64,000 bases of DNA, taken from the NCBI GenBank assembly GCA_003508835.1, contig PUFA01000062.1, positions 5,115,001-5,179,000 of the forward strand, given 5' to 3'. This DNA is from Eonycteris spelaea (taxonomy: Eukaryota; Chordata; Mammalia; Chiroptera; Pteropodidae). The notes under the pieces were generated by a model. That model worked only from the letters and a program-made list of their open reading frames with translations. It did no database searches and had not been told where the DNA came from. Position numbers and translations under genes: made by a program. Positions 25,947-38,280 of this stretch are shown in pieces; the first letter of the stretch is position 1, and every line of letters starts with the position of its first letter.

Positions 25947-28081
25947 CATGCTCAAGTTGAAGTCCATATAAAGATACTGAAATGCATAAGGTATTATACA
26001 TGTTTCTTGTATCGTTGTACAAAATTTCCAGAATATCTAACAATATTCAGATTTATGAAAAAGTGATTTATTATAATGAAGCCATATTGTATAAGCCAGT
26101 GATATAGTATGCGGGAAGATGAAGAGATTTTTGGATGTGCTTATTTAAAAACTTTATTTTTTGAGTTAGAAAAAACAGTGAATCCTAATGAGAATTTTTA
26201 GTTCTTTCCTCACTTACAGGTCAGGCCAACAGGTCACTGGTTGTTCCCTGGGGTCAGTGGTTGGGTCACACAGCTCTTCCTGCTGACCTCTGGCTCACTG
26301 ACTATCTATTGGACCAATAATAAACCACTCTTGTGGTAAAAGAGTAGTAATTAGAGCAAATGTGCTAAATTGTGCAGATGGACAGATGCTGGTCACAAGA
26401 GAACTTTTAAGTGGTAGTGGCTTATCCATGACAGACGGAAACAGGGCAAACCTTAGATATAAAAATCTGAAATAAGAAAATCTCCTCTGCTTTTCTTTAT
26501 CTTTAAAGACAATTTGGCTTCTATATCCTTAAAATTGAGTAATATAAATTTGTGATAATATTTATTATTTTGGGTTAGTTATGGCTACTTTCTAAGACAA
26601 TTCCACTTTCTCCTAACAGTTTGCTCTATTTATAAATGTATCTTAAAATTTTTCTTTGACTTCATTTTGCTAATTTAAACATTATTCAAAATGAACCAAA
26701 GAAGTATTTTTTCTTCTCTTCACTTTAACATATACTCAATTTTTATGGAGCTCTGATATGAGCAATGAAATTATATTTTTATTAGACCTTTATTTTTCAT
26801 GGATGCACCTTGACTATAAGTTAAGAAAAGCAATATGAAGTTTTATAAGAGAACACAAGTTAGAAGAAGCAGCATGGATTTTGGTCCTCATGTTTAATCG
26901 TAGTCATGATTTTATTACATTATCGCTACCCAAGCATGCTGCCTTTTATGGTTTTTCTGTTTACATATTCCAAGAGAAATTGGTAAAGTAACAACATTTG
27001 TAATAAAGTTAAATTCAAGTTAAATTTATTTTTACTTTACATTTAGACTTTTTTGAAAGTACAGAAGTATTTTCAGTATTTATTTTTTCCTATTTATATT
27101 TTGGTAATCAATTTTATTTCCTACCTTGGTACCAATCTCTCTGTTTTGTTTGATTTGTTATTTTACAGATGATTAGTTTTATTTCTGATGCCCACAAACC
27201 TACTCACTTGCATACTTTTGACCTTGTCAGTTAGCTTGTGAATATTTCTTCTATTCCTGAGGATTCTTCTCCTCTACTTCCAGAATGGTAGAAGCCATCC
27301 CCAATGTTGATAACACACCAAACCTGCTGTCATTCCAATCCCAAACCCAGGAAACCCTATCTTGTGAAGTTAGAGTACGTAAGATTGGGGTCTTTTGCTG
27401 ATTGTTTTCTTCACAATTAATGTTTTCCATAGCTCTTTTTCCTTTAATCATCTGTTCTCAATTACACACCCTGCTGCATACTATGTAATCACTTAACTGT
27501 TAGCTACTGTAGTTATTTGAAAGGAAGCCTGAGAGGCAGAGCCAGTGCAGTGCAGGCAAAGACCCAGCAAAAGACGGTCAGGGTGCTGCGATGCTGAGAG
27601 GGGTAGGAGCGGAAGAGTCTTAAATTTTCGTGTCTTCTCGCAGGTCTCTGCTATGAAGAAAAGTGAGAACCAATTCATTGTACAGATTATCTTTTTATAT
27701 CCTTAAAAATTGTCACCTGAATTGTCATTATTAGCATTGGAAACATTTGGTTAGGTTGTAAAAAGAGCCACTTGAGTAATATATTCAACTGAACCTGGGC
27801 AGTAATTTTAGATTTAATTAAAGGCCGTTGTACTGGAGAATACTTTTTATAATATTGGCCATTTTCTTTTTTCATCCAGAACACATATTATATTTACATT
27901 TACTTTTGTTCCTATTCATGATTTCCTTCTCTGTTTTGGAGAACTGTGAGAAAATTACCACGAACTAATAAAGAGGCATTTTTACTTACTTTTTGGTAAC
28001 ATCAGAAGCCTGTTCTTATGGATCATTGCACTTTGTTTGTATGGATCATTCTGCTTCCTACAGAGTTGCTCTCTTTTTTTT
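25947..28081. other. Unique AT-rich sequence
   Basis: No repeat or exon recognised. A less AT-rich patch at about 27510-27640 contains several G-rich stretches. Direct repeats of 'tatggatcatt' sit near 28018 and 28040. Confidence 0.45.
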
Positions 28082-28203
28082 CTTTCAGCTTTATTGAGGT
28101 ATAATTGACAAATAAAATTGTAAGAAAATTAAGGTGTACTCTCTGATGGTTTGATACATGTATGTATTGTGAAATGATTTCTCCCATCTAGTTAATACAA
28201 CCA
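28082..28203 (-). mobile_element. L1 3' end fragment
   Basis: A T-run is followed by 'cagctttattgaggtataat', 'tgacaaataaaattgtaaga' and 'ggtttgatacatgtatgtat'. This is the reverse complement of an L1M 3' terminus. The 5S-derived SINE lies 40 bases further on. Confidence 0.85.
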
Positions 28204-28243
28204 ACAACAGAGTTGCTTTTAATCATGTAATAAAATGCATACT

Positions 28244-28378
28244 GTTAATACTTGGTTGGGAGACCACCTAGGAAGACCAGGTGCTGTATAAAAGTTTTAA
28301 GAAAATAAGGGATTGTAAGCTGACAGGGTCCTTGCAACCTGTGAGGTCAAGCAAGGGTTGCCTTGCCTAAAAAAAAAA
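28244..28378 (+). mobile_element. 5S rRNA-derived SINE (MEG-like), 5'-truncated, with target-site duplication
   Basis: The first 45 bases (28244-28288) match positions 71-115 of vertebrate 5S rRNA at 39 of 45 sites, with the block 'gggagacc' intact. An unrelated SINE body follows (to about 28368), then an A-tail. The 12-bp sequence 'aaaatgcatact' flanks the unit on both sides (28232-28243 and 28379-28390), showing LINE-driven insertion. The copy begins inside the 5S part and so lacks the A box and intermediate element of the internal promoter (5S positions 50-72); it cannot be a working Pol III gene. 5S-derived SINEs are known from fruit bats, from a few rodents and from fish. It is a mobile element, not a 5S rRNA gene. 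Confidence 0.85.
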
Positions 28379-28390
28379 AAAATGCATACT

Positions 28391-28759
28391 ACATCAGCAC
28401 AGTAAAATGCGGTGGACTCATACGTCATTGGTAGGCAGTCTTATTAATGTAGGAAACAAATTTGGGTGTCATAAGAAACTCCTGTGTTTACGTTAGATGT
28501 CTATAGAGAGAGTGACTAGGTCACTAGAGACAGGTATCTCAAGGGAAGTTTTTATCATATAGCCGTTGGTTCCTTTTGAATTTTGAACCAGGTAACTATA
28601 TTACCAATCAACAAGTAGTGTTAAAACTTTAGAACCTAGAGTAGTCTCTTTAGAATTCTCAAACTTGTTCCCTGTAAAGCCTTCCATAAATCACTGAAGC
28701 ACAGCACCACGTACATAACTCTGTTAATCCACTGATTACAGTTAATTCCAGTAATTGTC
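28391..28759. other. No recognisable feature
   Basis: Unique sequence between the SINE target duplication and a degraded L2 end. Confidence 0.45.
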
Positions 28760-28892
28760 TCTCTCTATCTGTTTCTTTATGGATAATTTTGAGGGTAGGG
28801 CCATGACTCATTCTTTTTTTTATTCCTGGAGCCCAGATTTGTTCCTAGAATCTGTTAGTACTTAAATCGGTGTTTGTTTTATGAGTGAATAG
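28760..28892 (+). mobile_element. L2 LINE 3' end, degraded
   Basis: 'gagggtagggccatgactca', 'cctggagcccagatttgttc' and 'gtttgttttatgagtgaata' approximate the sense L2 3' terminus. Confidence 0.5.
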
Positions 28893-29437
28893 GCATCTTG
28901 TTTGTCTTTTATGTTTATTTTTACCTGGCCTTAATACCAATGTACTCAACACATTCTGAATAAAAGACTATACAGTATAGCAGAATGCAGCTTTTTGATA
29001 GTATTTCCTAGACTACTTTAGAAGGGAGAGTTAGAGGCATCATTGAGAAAATGCTTTATCTGTTTTTTTTTTTAATTATTATTAACCTTAAAACGTTGCC
29101 ATTCACAGGAAGACAGATGATTGATAAACAACAAGGATGGTTCTCTCTGCCCTTTCTTCCACACCACCCCCATCACCAGCTTCAAAGCATTTGATAAGCT
29201 GAAACTTAAAGCTATTTTTCTCTTTCTTGTTTTCTCAATTTCAATGGTCACGACTCTCCACAGGCTGGATACCAAAAACATTTCAAATAAAATGTGTGCA
29301 GTGAAGACAATTAAGAACCGCATTTTACAGGAGCGTCTAGGGGGAAATGGTGCACCATTGAATTTATTCTTTTCTTGAGTCCAACAGGTGGTTTGTCAAC
29401 ATCCATGTAATTTTATCTAGAAGTATTCAGAGGCTTT

Positions 29438-29611
29438 AGCGCGGCAGATGCGGGCATGCCAGTGACGCGCGTGCCTTTGATCCGTGTGCGCTTTGGTGTC
29501 AGGCATGGCACAGCTCTCCACGCGGTGCTCGGCAGCAGTGCTGTGTGCTTAGTGCCGACAGGCTGGGCTCTTGTGTCCGTGACTGCTCCTCCCGGGCAGG
29601 AGCAGGCCGTT
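29438..29611. other. Isolated CpG-rich patch
   Basis: About 174 bases hold 15 CpG dinucleotides by my count (for example 'gtgacgcgcgtgcc' and 'cacgcggtgctcgg'). The surrounding DNA is AT-rich with almost none. It is shorter than a conventional CpG island, no exon or TATA box is evident next to it, and I recognise no repeat family in it. It may be an orphan regulatory element, a methylation-free CpG remnant or a young insertion. Confidence 0.6.
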
Positions 29612-29745
29612 GTCCTTGTAAAGATGTTTTTCTAATCTAGACGGTTGTTTTGTTACCAATAGCCTTCAAATCTTATAAGACAGGATTGGCGATATTAACA
29701 TAAATATGAAATAAAGTTGCAGCAATGGTTTTACTTGGCTTCAGC

Positions 29746-29804
29746 TATATATATATATGATATATATATAATGTATATGATATAATATATATATATATAT
29801 ATAT
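29746..29804. repeat. Imperfect (TA)n microsatellite
   Basis: TA runs interrupted by TGA and ATG, about 59 bp. Confidence 0.95.
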
Positions 29805-30485
29805 CATGAGCAGCAAGACTATTAAAATGCTTTTGAATTTATTGCTGTCTTTCTTTAGGGAAGTTAAAACACATTGTACATATTGTCTTCAAGTTTCCCT
29901 TGAGGAGTTATGAAATAGTACATGTGAATATATTGGGGAACCCCCACAGGAAGCACTGGACCTTATTTTGTCAACTAAATTATGGAGCAGCTTGACTTTG
30001 CACTGTAGTCTGGAGGTCATCTGCCAAGGATGGTTTCCTAAGCTGAGTTAATTGAAAATTGTTATGGTCTTACTGGAGTACGCTCTTTGGGTTTTAGTTG
30101 TCTTAACTCGTGTTTTTAAATTGAGACTTAATCTTGAAGATAGGAGATTTTTAAAAAGCCTCAGTAATTTTTATTGAGTCAAATCATTTTGTGCACTTTT
30201 ATCTCAATTTCTTCCTCAGCTGAGCATATGCACATCACATGGTTTTTCTGTTCTTGTGGTCACTTGGCCCTTCCTGGGAATGCCTTTTAAGCTCTTCAAA
30301 TTCAGGAGTTCTATGTAACACACTTGACTGGCAGCTAAAAACTCGAATGTAGGTGTATGATCTTGCACTAGGTCTTGTGCACTTGTTTGCTACAATGCTT
30401 TTGCTTTTGTTATTGTCCAGTTTATGTTCCAAATGAAAGAGGTGCTCCCGGCATTATCACAGGATCTGCATGCAAAATACATAAA
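29805..30485. other. No recognisable feature
   Basis: Unique sequence; the 65-codon antisense frame at 30235-30432 has no domain. Confidence 0.45.
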
Positions 30486-30660
30486 TTTCAACAGTGACTC
30501 TTGACTTTTGTTGGGTCACAGACTCTTTTGAGAACTAGTGAAAGCTGTCATATATCTATACATGGAAAAAAGTACACATGCAAAACTTTTTGCATATAAT
30601 CTTAGGAGGTTAAAAGATTCTCTGGAGTGCAAAGAAAAATCTTTGATCTGTGGTTCACTG
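30486..30660. mobile_element. Old DNA-transposon-like repeat, same family as 9196-9315, opposite orientation
   Basis: 'gggtcacagactcttttgag', 'gtgaaagctgtcatatatct', 'tggaaaaaagtacacatgca' and 'ggttaaaagattctctggag' run in the reverse order of the 9196-9315 copy. I recognise it as a medium-reiterated mammalian repeat but cannot name it. Confidence 0.5.
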
Positions 30661-33029
30661 GCAACAAGGACTGGATGAAATAGAGTGGACTTTTCTTTTG
30701 TTTCATTCTATTTTCTTGTTTCTCTGTGATTTACAGTCAAAATTCTAAATTATCCTCCTCCCCTCACCATATCCTTACCTTCTTAAATCCCCAACCAGGC
30801 TCTAGTTTTTGTATTTCGACAGATCACTTTGCTTTGAGTTGATGTAATACCAATATAGTATAGATTTGGGGCAATTCCAAAAGGAATTGTCAGTGATGGC
30901 AAATGTAGATAGGAAGCCAGATTTAAAATCACTTACAGATGAATACTCTTCGTTGCTTTCTGTTTGACCACTAAGAATTAAACACTTTTAACTAGCTAAT
31001 TTTGCTGGAATATGACATATAGCTTGCTATGGTACTATTCAGTTTTCACAAAGCACACCAGCAGGCATGGGAAAAAAAAAAAAAAGCAAGCCAGCTTTCA
31101 ATATTCTAGTTGTCCTCATTCTAGTCCAGGGAGGCCTACTTCAAAAACTGGGTCTCAGAGGTCCTTAGCTTTTATCTAGAACAGACAACATGCTTGAGAA
31201 AGTTCCTTTAGTTTTTTGTTTCAGTTGACATTGACACACTGGGTCAGACTTGTCCCAAAGCACCATGTCTAAACGGCTTCCTTTATGTGTTTCTAATTGG
31301 GATTCCTTCTCAGGAGGGTCAAATTAGAGCTCCTGTGATTGGAGCTACAGCACTTGCAGTTGACAGCATCAGCTCAGTTCTGCCTCTTGAGACATGTAAG
31401 ACAGCCACTTAGAGTTTGTTCCTACAGACTTTTGACAAATGGTACTACTCTGACTGTGTACCTAATAGACATTTTTTGTTTTTCTTCTGGATCAGTGCCC
31501 AAACCATGGTTTTTTCCTTAAGCATATTACTTCTTCTTTGTTCTCTTTCCTTTGCCTTTCGTTTGCCATGATTCAGTTTGTTCAAAAGCATTTGCTGACT
31601 TTCCTATTTTTGCATCATATCTAACGTACTCACATAACGTGCCTGGCTTAACCAACCTCCTGAATTTATTAACCTCTTAGGAAAATTCATTCTGCTTGAG
31701 TGGACAAAATAGAACTTTGAACACCTGTATTGTTCTGTTGATCTGTTGAGGATAATATGTGGTAGAGTAGGTGGTGATTTACATTGAACATAATCACAAC
31801 CAAAAGTAATTGATTAGCAAAGATAGGATGTGATCTAAGATTGCTTCAAAGGACTCATTGAGTTATCTACTATGTACCAGGACTTTTTAAGATATATGTT
31901 AATGGATTAACTTTAATCTTATTTTTATAACATTTTGGTACACAGATTTTCTAGGGTCACATTCTGGGTAACTTTGAAAGAACAAACTTTTATAAAGATT
32001 TAAATTGCTTCATTCATCTGAGTTCAGTTACTGGAATTTAAGTACCTTACAGTGTCCTTTTAGAATCCAATTGTTTTAAAGCCTGAGAAGTAATTTATGA
32101 CTGTGAAAATAAGAGTGATAAATTGGAGACCAAAGTATGGGTTTCTCTTTCCCAACAGCCTGAGGGAAACAGGGGAGGTCAGACAACTTAAGTCTGTTTC
32201 TCTTTCTTGGGCTCTGCAGTGTTCTTGTAGAAGAAGGAGAGGGATTGTTTCTGAACAGTGGAAGCCAGAGTGCCAAGTGGCTCTTATCTTTAAGTACCAT
32301 AAAGTTTGATAGCATGATCCTCCCCTGACCAGAGTTGCTTAAAAAGGGAAAATTTAACATTATGAATATACTTAACACCGTAAACATTTTCCTGCCTTGC
32401 CTTGAAATGCTTTGAGTGATATCAGAGCTTACTTTGTGGTCAGAAAAACCTAAGTGTAATGGGGGAAAAAATAGAGGCTAAGAGAGGGTATGATAATAGG
32501 ATCATGTTTTTTCTCTTCTAGATAAAGATACATTTACCAGGCCCTTCTTGCTTGTCCACTAAAGAAAGAAGGCAGAGTATCTAAATGGTAGAAAGGATTT
32601 CTCCTGATTGGACTCTCAAGAGTAGGGAAGTTAAATTACAAGAAGAGGAACTTTATACATACTTTGCTTCAACTGACACCTCGGATTTTTAATTCCTGAG
32701 GGAAGATGGTTTTCATTTTCTGCTGATGATTTCAATTTCCCCTTGCTTATTTGCATCAGCTCATTGCTGACCATCTTGAATGTTTTCTTTCCCACCCATG
32801 CTCAGGGGTGTTTTCGTGTTATTGCTGGTGAGGGAACTGCCTCAGGCTTGGAGATGCACCACTGTCCTGTCACCATCTCCATTAAGTCTACCTGTGCCTC
32901 ACAGCCATGCCCTCTGTCACACCACAGAGCCCCTCACCTCCTTCAGACCCACAGTCCTTGGCAATCCTTTCTCTTCCTGGGCTTCGGTAACAGCTAACAG
33001 TTCTGTATTTGTGAGAAGGATTGAGGGCC
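30661..33029. other. Unique sequence
   Basis: A decayed antisense MIR may lie at 31850-31950 ('gttatctactatgtaccagg'). The frames at 32076-32387 (103 codons, minus) and 32780-33088 (102 codons, plus) compete with others in the same stretch and show no domain. An A-run lies at 31072-31085. Confidence 0.4.
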
Positions 33030-33105
33030 TCATTGGGGTGGTAAACATTAATGTATGGTGTTTGGTACACAATAGGGCACTTAATTAAAAGTTAGCTATT
33101 ACTTG
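33030..33105 (+). mobile_element. MIR 3' end fragment
   Basis: 'tgtttggtacacaatagggc' followed by 'aaaagttagctattac' matches the sense MIR 3' end. Confidence 0.6.
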
Positions 33106-33469
33106 GTCTTCACTTTTTTTGTGTTACAGAGTCTATAATTATGATGAACATATAAAAGATAGTAGAAATATATTAATTGAATAACTAACTGTTGGTTGAC
33201 AAATATTAAATATGCACAAATTCTACTGAAGTAATACTGTGCTCGCTTTTTTAGTATTTTCAAATATTAAGTGTCTTCATAATGTTGTTTGTGACTACTA
33301 AGTTTTGTTAAGGCAAGTGGTTAAATACATGGTTATTCTTTGGAGGCATATGCATTAGACAGTGAAAAGGAGTAGAGCTCACTGTATTTCGTAAAATGTT
33401 TCTCTTTGGCTTAAAACCTAGCTACACAAGTGCAGTTATTCTTGTTTTTCTTTTCTTTTTTTTTTTTTT

Positions 33470-33966
33470 AAAAAACATGTATATAGAATATTTTTTTATT
33501 ATGATAAGATACACATACCATAAAAGTTACCATTTAACCATTTTAAGTGTACAGTTCTGTAGCATTCAGTTTATTCACCTTGTTGCGCAACCATCACCAG
33601 CATCCGCCTTTAGAACATTTGTATCTACGCAGCTGATACTCTGTATGCATTAAACAATATGTCCCCATCTCCTCCTGCCCACCTCCCCAGGCACCTGACA
33701 ACCACTGCTTACTGTCTGTCTCTGAGTTATGCTACTCTCGGTAGCTCATATAAGTGGAATCATACAAGGTTTGCTCTTTTGTAACTAGCTTATTATACCT
33801 AGCACGTCTTCAAGATTTATCCATGTAGTATGTGTTAGGATTTCCTGCCTTTTTAAGGCTGAATAATTTGTCCATCGAATGGATATACCAATTTTGTTTA
33901 TTCATTTATCTGTCCATAGATCCTTGGATTGCTTCTGCTTTTTTGGCTATTGTAAATAATGCTGCT
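33470..33966 (-). mobile_element. L1 3'UTR, 5'-truncated
   Basis: A T-rich start (33443-33469) leads into 'aagatacacataccataaaa', 'accattttaagtgtacagtt', 'aaccatcaccagcatccgcc', 'gacaaccactgcttactgtc', 'ggaatcatacaaggtttgc' and 'ggctattgtaaataatgctg'. This is the reverse complement of an L1M 3'UTR over nearly 500 bp. Forward frames here (33396-33653, 33832-34020) are antisense shadows. Confidence 0.9.
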
Positions 33967-35309
33967 GTTTGTTTTGTTTTTAATTTTATTATCAGGCATC
34001 ATTTACACTTCACAATATGACAATGAAATCTGTAATACCACTAGCATGGAAATGGCACTTTTACACTTAATGTTATTAGAGGAGAAAAAAGACTTAAGGA
34101 AAAATGTGCTGAGTAATCTTAAATCTTCAAAGTGTAGGGTACCTTATTTTTTATGGTCACTGTGAGTGAATTTTCCCTGATCAGCTATAATTAAATATAT
34201 GCTGATGGGTTTGTGTAATATAAACCTATCAGAATTCAAGTATAGTTCTTGAACTCTAATAATTGTGTTTTACTAAGTCAAATTTTGCTCCATTTGTTTT
34301 GTTACAGTAAATATCAAGGATTATTAATCTTCTATTGAGTTCATCATAAGTTTTTTTAAATCATACATCAGTGCACTTGAAAGTAAGAGTGCTTCCTCTC
34401 CTTTTAGTGTAGGGAAAATTCCACTTCTTTTTGATTAAAAAATTATACTTTTCTCTTGAAAATTCCCTGTTCATGTAGAAAATTGGTAAACTTGAAATCA
34501 CAGCTCTTAATACATGTATTTTATCTAGGAATATCATTAGGGATACCAATTAAATGAAAGTTTAGCAAATAGCCTAGAATTCTTAGAATTTTCTAGAACA
34601 GATAATTCATTGTAATTGAATGCCTTTTTATTGCTGGCTAAGTTAGCTTTATTTACTGACTGGTAACAACTTCTTTAGTCTTAGCTTATATTGCCTGATG
34701 TAATCAGATCAGATAAAAGCTTAGTGTCTTTTAGAAACAAAAAAATGTTATTTCTAGAATCAATGAAAGATTAGATAGGTTTGACTCCAAAGAGTCAAAG
34801 GTATTAAAAGATGTCAGAAAAATGGTAGTTTAAGTAACGCAACAGTATAAAATTTATTTTCAATATTTCTAGGATTCCTAAGGATGATCTGGAGGGCTCC
34901 GTGGGGCCAGTTGACACTAATTAAATAATTTTTGGTGTTGCTGATAGACCTTAAATTTTGTTTTTTTTTTTTTGGAAAATGAAGAACTTTTTAAAAATCA
35001 GGTTACTAGAACTAACTAACTAAACTAACATAGATTATTTCTCCACCAAGGAATTTTAATAAAACAGTAATGCTGAAACTCTAATGAGCATAAAGTACTA
35101 TGGTTATTCTGTAGTTAATGTCCATTATAGTATGGGAGAGTTGATGAAGAGAATGCCATCTAAGTCCAGTGTGTCTTAGAAGAGTTGCTAAATGGTCAGC
35201 AATTCTAGAAGAATTTTAAATTTAGGAAGACATTATTCATTAGAGCATTTGTTTTGAGATTTGTAGGCAGATTTTAGCAGGATAGAAATGACCTCTAGTA
35301 ACATACATA
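33967..35309. other. No recognisable feature
   Basis: AT-rich unique sequence; the 62-68 codon frames are unsupported. Confidence 0.45.
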
Positions 35310-35400
35310 AATTTTTTTTTAATTGAGGTGAGATTTACATAATATCAAATGAACCATTTTAAAGCATGTAGTTTTCACAATGTTGTGGAAACTATACCTT
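35310..35400 (-). mobile_element. L1 3' end fragment
   Basis: A T-run followed by 'aattgaggtgagatttacat', 'aaccattttaaagcatgtag' and 'tgttgtggaaactatacc' is an antisense L1 terminus of about 90 bp. Confidence 0.75.
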
Positions 35401-37079
35401 ATTTCTTACTAAATGCTAAATAATATTAATATCTTTGGCATTCTTAGAAACTACTTTTGCCAAATTGAAGACCTTTTAAAAATAATTCAAATTTCTCTTT
35501 TTGTAGATTGTACCTAATTAATTTTCACCCAGCCAAAAAAAAGTCAGGAAAACAAGGATTGATATCTAGTAATTATTTTCTTTCACATTTGCAGAGCTAA
35601 CATGATTAGAAATACTAAATTAATAAATGAATACAGAACATGATTTACTTTTCAAAGCTTCAGTCAAGGAATATAATCTCAAGAGTAAACAGTTTCTTTT
35701 GCAAGAAGTTTAATGAAAATTTGGTGCATAGGTAATCTTGGGATCTAATATTGATCATTCAGATGTCAGAATAGTTAAGAATATAAATGCATACATAATG
35801 TATTTCACTATTGAAATTTGTCACAAGACAAAGTCCTAGTGCCAAGTTTAATTTTCATAGAAACAGTTGTTTTTCCTACTTTAACTCTAGATGCAATTTC
35901 CCTATCTTATATAACTGTTGATTATGTTAATAATTATTTTTGAAACATGCTGTTAAAATAAATTAGATAGCTGCAAGAAACTTTTCACCACATCTCTATA
36001 TTTCTCCTTTTCTTCCCCGTGGACTGAAATAGAACTTCTTGCTATGTAACATCCCTGGGGTTTATCCAAAGTATAAATTTCAATTTTCTTGACAGTCTAG
36101 AAATTATGACCACAATTTTTACTCATCTCCTAAGTACCCTTAGGAGGTATTACTTGATTAACTAGACAGGAGAGAACTGCCAAAGACCTTAGAAACTTAA
36201 GAAGCCTAATGATTCTCTTTTTAAGAACCGCAGTGGGGCTAGACAGCTTTTAGGAAAATCACAGAAAAATAGATCAGAATGTGATCGTTCATAGTATTGC
36301 AATGGCTCTGTGTGGCTTTACTTTCTGTAGTTCAAAGTAATAACAACCAATTTGTTTGAAGTAGCTTAGATAAATTAGAGACTCTGTGTGTGTTTATATT
36401 ATATGTTCATTACACATTCATACAAAATTATTTCCAGCAGACTATCAATCCAGAAACTTTCATTAAGTATAAAATCCAGAAATGGCCTCTTGATCACTTA
36501 TGTGTGTCTACACTGTCATCCATCTGATCCTGCAGAACAGCCAGCTATTATATGCTTCACATCATTTTTCATAAATATATATTTTTTACATTCATTAAAA
36601 AAATCCTATTTGAAAAAGAAGCTGCAAATAAAATAAAATACAGGTAGCACTGAGGCAGAAATTTCACAGTGACCTCAATTTAATACCCATATAGGTGTGT
36701 GATTTTCTGTGTTTTGTAGACTCATTTATATTTAGCAACCCCTAACCTCAGTGACATAGCATACTTTATCCTATGGCTTTCAGTCAGAATTGTGTATGTT
36801 GCCAAAGTCATAATTTTATATTTAAGTTCTCATGGGTAGAAATTATATTTTATTAATGTTATTTAAAATCACCTCAGTGAACGTACTTTAGTAGGCTCAA
36901 TCATTATTCACTGATGAACATTTAAGAGTAGTGTGGTTTTCCATATATTTCAATATTTAATCACTGAAATTAAACATATATTAAATATATTCAGTATTGC
37001 TCAACTTTTCTTTAATGATGGCAAATGATCCTGTAGGAAATCATTTCTGAAATGACTCTTGATCATTATCTATTGGCAA
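35401..37079. other. No recognisable feature
   Basis: AT-rich unique sequence. The 82-codon frame at 36388-36636 shows no family resemblance. Confidence 0.45.
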
Positions 37080-37810
37080 TTAATGGATTCATTGTCAAAG
37101 TGACTCTATTTCACAAACATTTGTAGAATACTTACTGTATAGAAGCACTTTGCTAGAATGTAGGGCTATAAAAATAAACAAGTGGCTTACAATTTAGGGG
37201 CTTATGTATAAGTTGAGAATTAAGATATTTTAGAGAGGTAGATATGACAATACAAATAAAATATGCAGTGATAATGAACTGTTGTGGAGGAGTAATCAGT
37301 TCTGATTGATTTATTTTGTGTGTTTTTGAAGAACGATGTTAAAGAGAAGATGAAGTGAAGATGTGTAAAAATATCCAAGATAGAGAAGGAGAGAAGTGAA
37401 ATGGGTACAAAGAATATTCCAAAAAGAGTGAGAAGCATAAGTCAAGATATTGAGCATGAATATTTGTGAAATGGTAAAAAGGCCGGTGCAACTATACCCC
37501 AAAATATGGGTGTAGGAGGGGCAGCGGAGGAAACTCATCAGAGGTTAAAGGCAGAGTGTGAACAGCCATTGAATACTCATGCTTTTAAGGCTGGTGAGAG
37601 GTAGTCATCAGAGCTTGAAAAGTAGGGGGTGGCAAGATCAAAATCGTAATGAGAAATAATTATTGCAGTGGCACGGGGGACACGTCGGAACTGAGTAGGA
37701 CTGGGAGCAGGGAGATAGAGAAGGAACTCCTGGGAAGAAGCAGGGGCAGTGGGAATGGAGACCGGTGACAGACTCAGGAGCCATTCTCTGAGTGGTGATG
37801 GATAAATGGG
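37080..37810 (-). mobile_element. L2 LINE, long antisense copy
   Basis: Starts with the antisense 3' end ('atttgtagaatacttactgt', 'aataaacaagtggcttacaa'), then 'ttccaaaaagagtgagaagc', 'ggtaaaaaggccggtgcaac', 'gtggcaagatcaaaatcgta', 'attattgcagtggcacgggg' and 'gggagcagggagatagagaa'. The order follows the antisense L2 3' end into its reverse-transcriptase tail. Antisense frames of 61-78 codons (37220-37823) are broken remnants or chance. Confidence 0.7.
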
Positions 37811-38280
37811 CATCCAAGAACATTTCTTCTTTTTATAATTTGGGCACCGAATGAGGTGGTAGAATGGATATTTGTTTTGGGTAAGTGGATTCTGAAGTTC
37901 TTTTGTAAAGGTAAGAACAGACTATTCTTTTCACAGATTAAGTAATTCTTGTTTTAATTTCAAGATATGTATAAGTAAAATCAACCTCTGTTAGTATTTT
38001 AAAATATTATTAAATCCCATTTATGTAAATTAAATTTTGTTATCTGGAAAATTGTGTGCCCTGGGTTAAGAATTAAACAATCAATCACTAAGCTTTGCTA
38101 AAGTTCTTAGTTCAGTAATTAAATTTCTGTTGATCTAGTTTGTTTGAACTGCAACATTCCTATAGTAGGACAGTAATAGGAAGACACTGGTAGTAAAGTT
38201 CAAGTTCTTTATGCTTTCTGATAGTTTATCTCTGCAATATTTATTTTCACTTTAATTTACACTCCCTGAACCCTTTTAAA

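Noticed and set aside
28244..28288. 5S rRNA gene
   Set aside because: Only the 3' 45 bases or so are present, with six mismatches, joined to a SINE body with an A-tail and flanked by a target duplication.
32076..33088. Several frames of about 100 codons on both strands
   Set aside because: They overlap one another, lack domains and lie in a stretch with a modest drop in stop codons only.
33396..34020. Hydrophobic plus-strand frames resembling small membrane proteins
   Set aside because: They are antisense readings of an L1 3'UTR.
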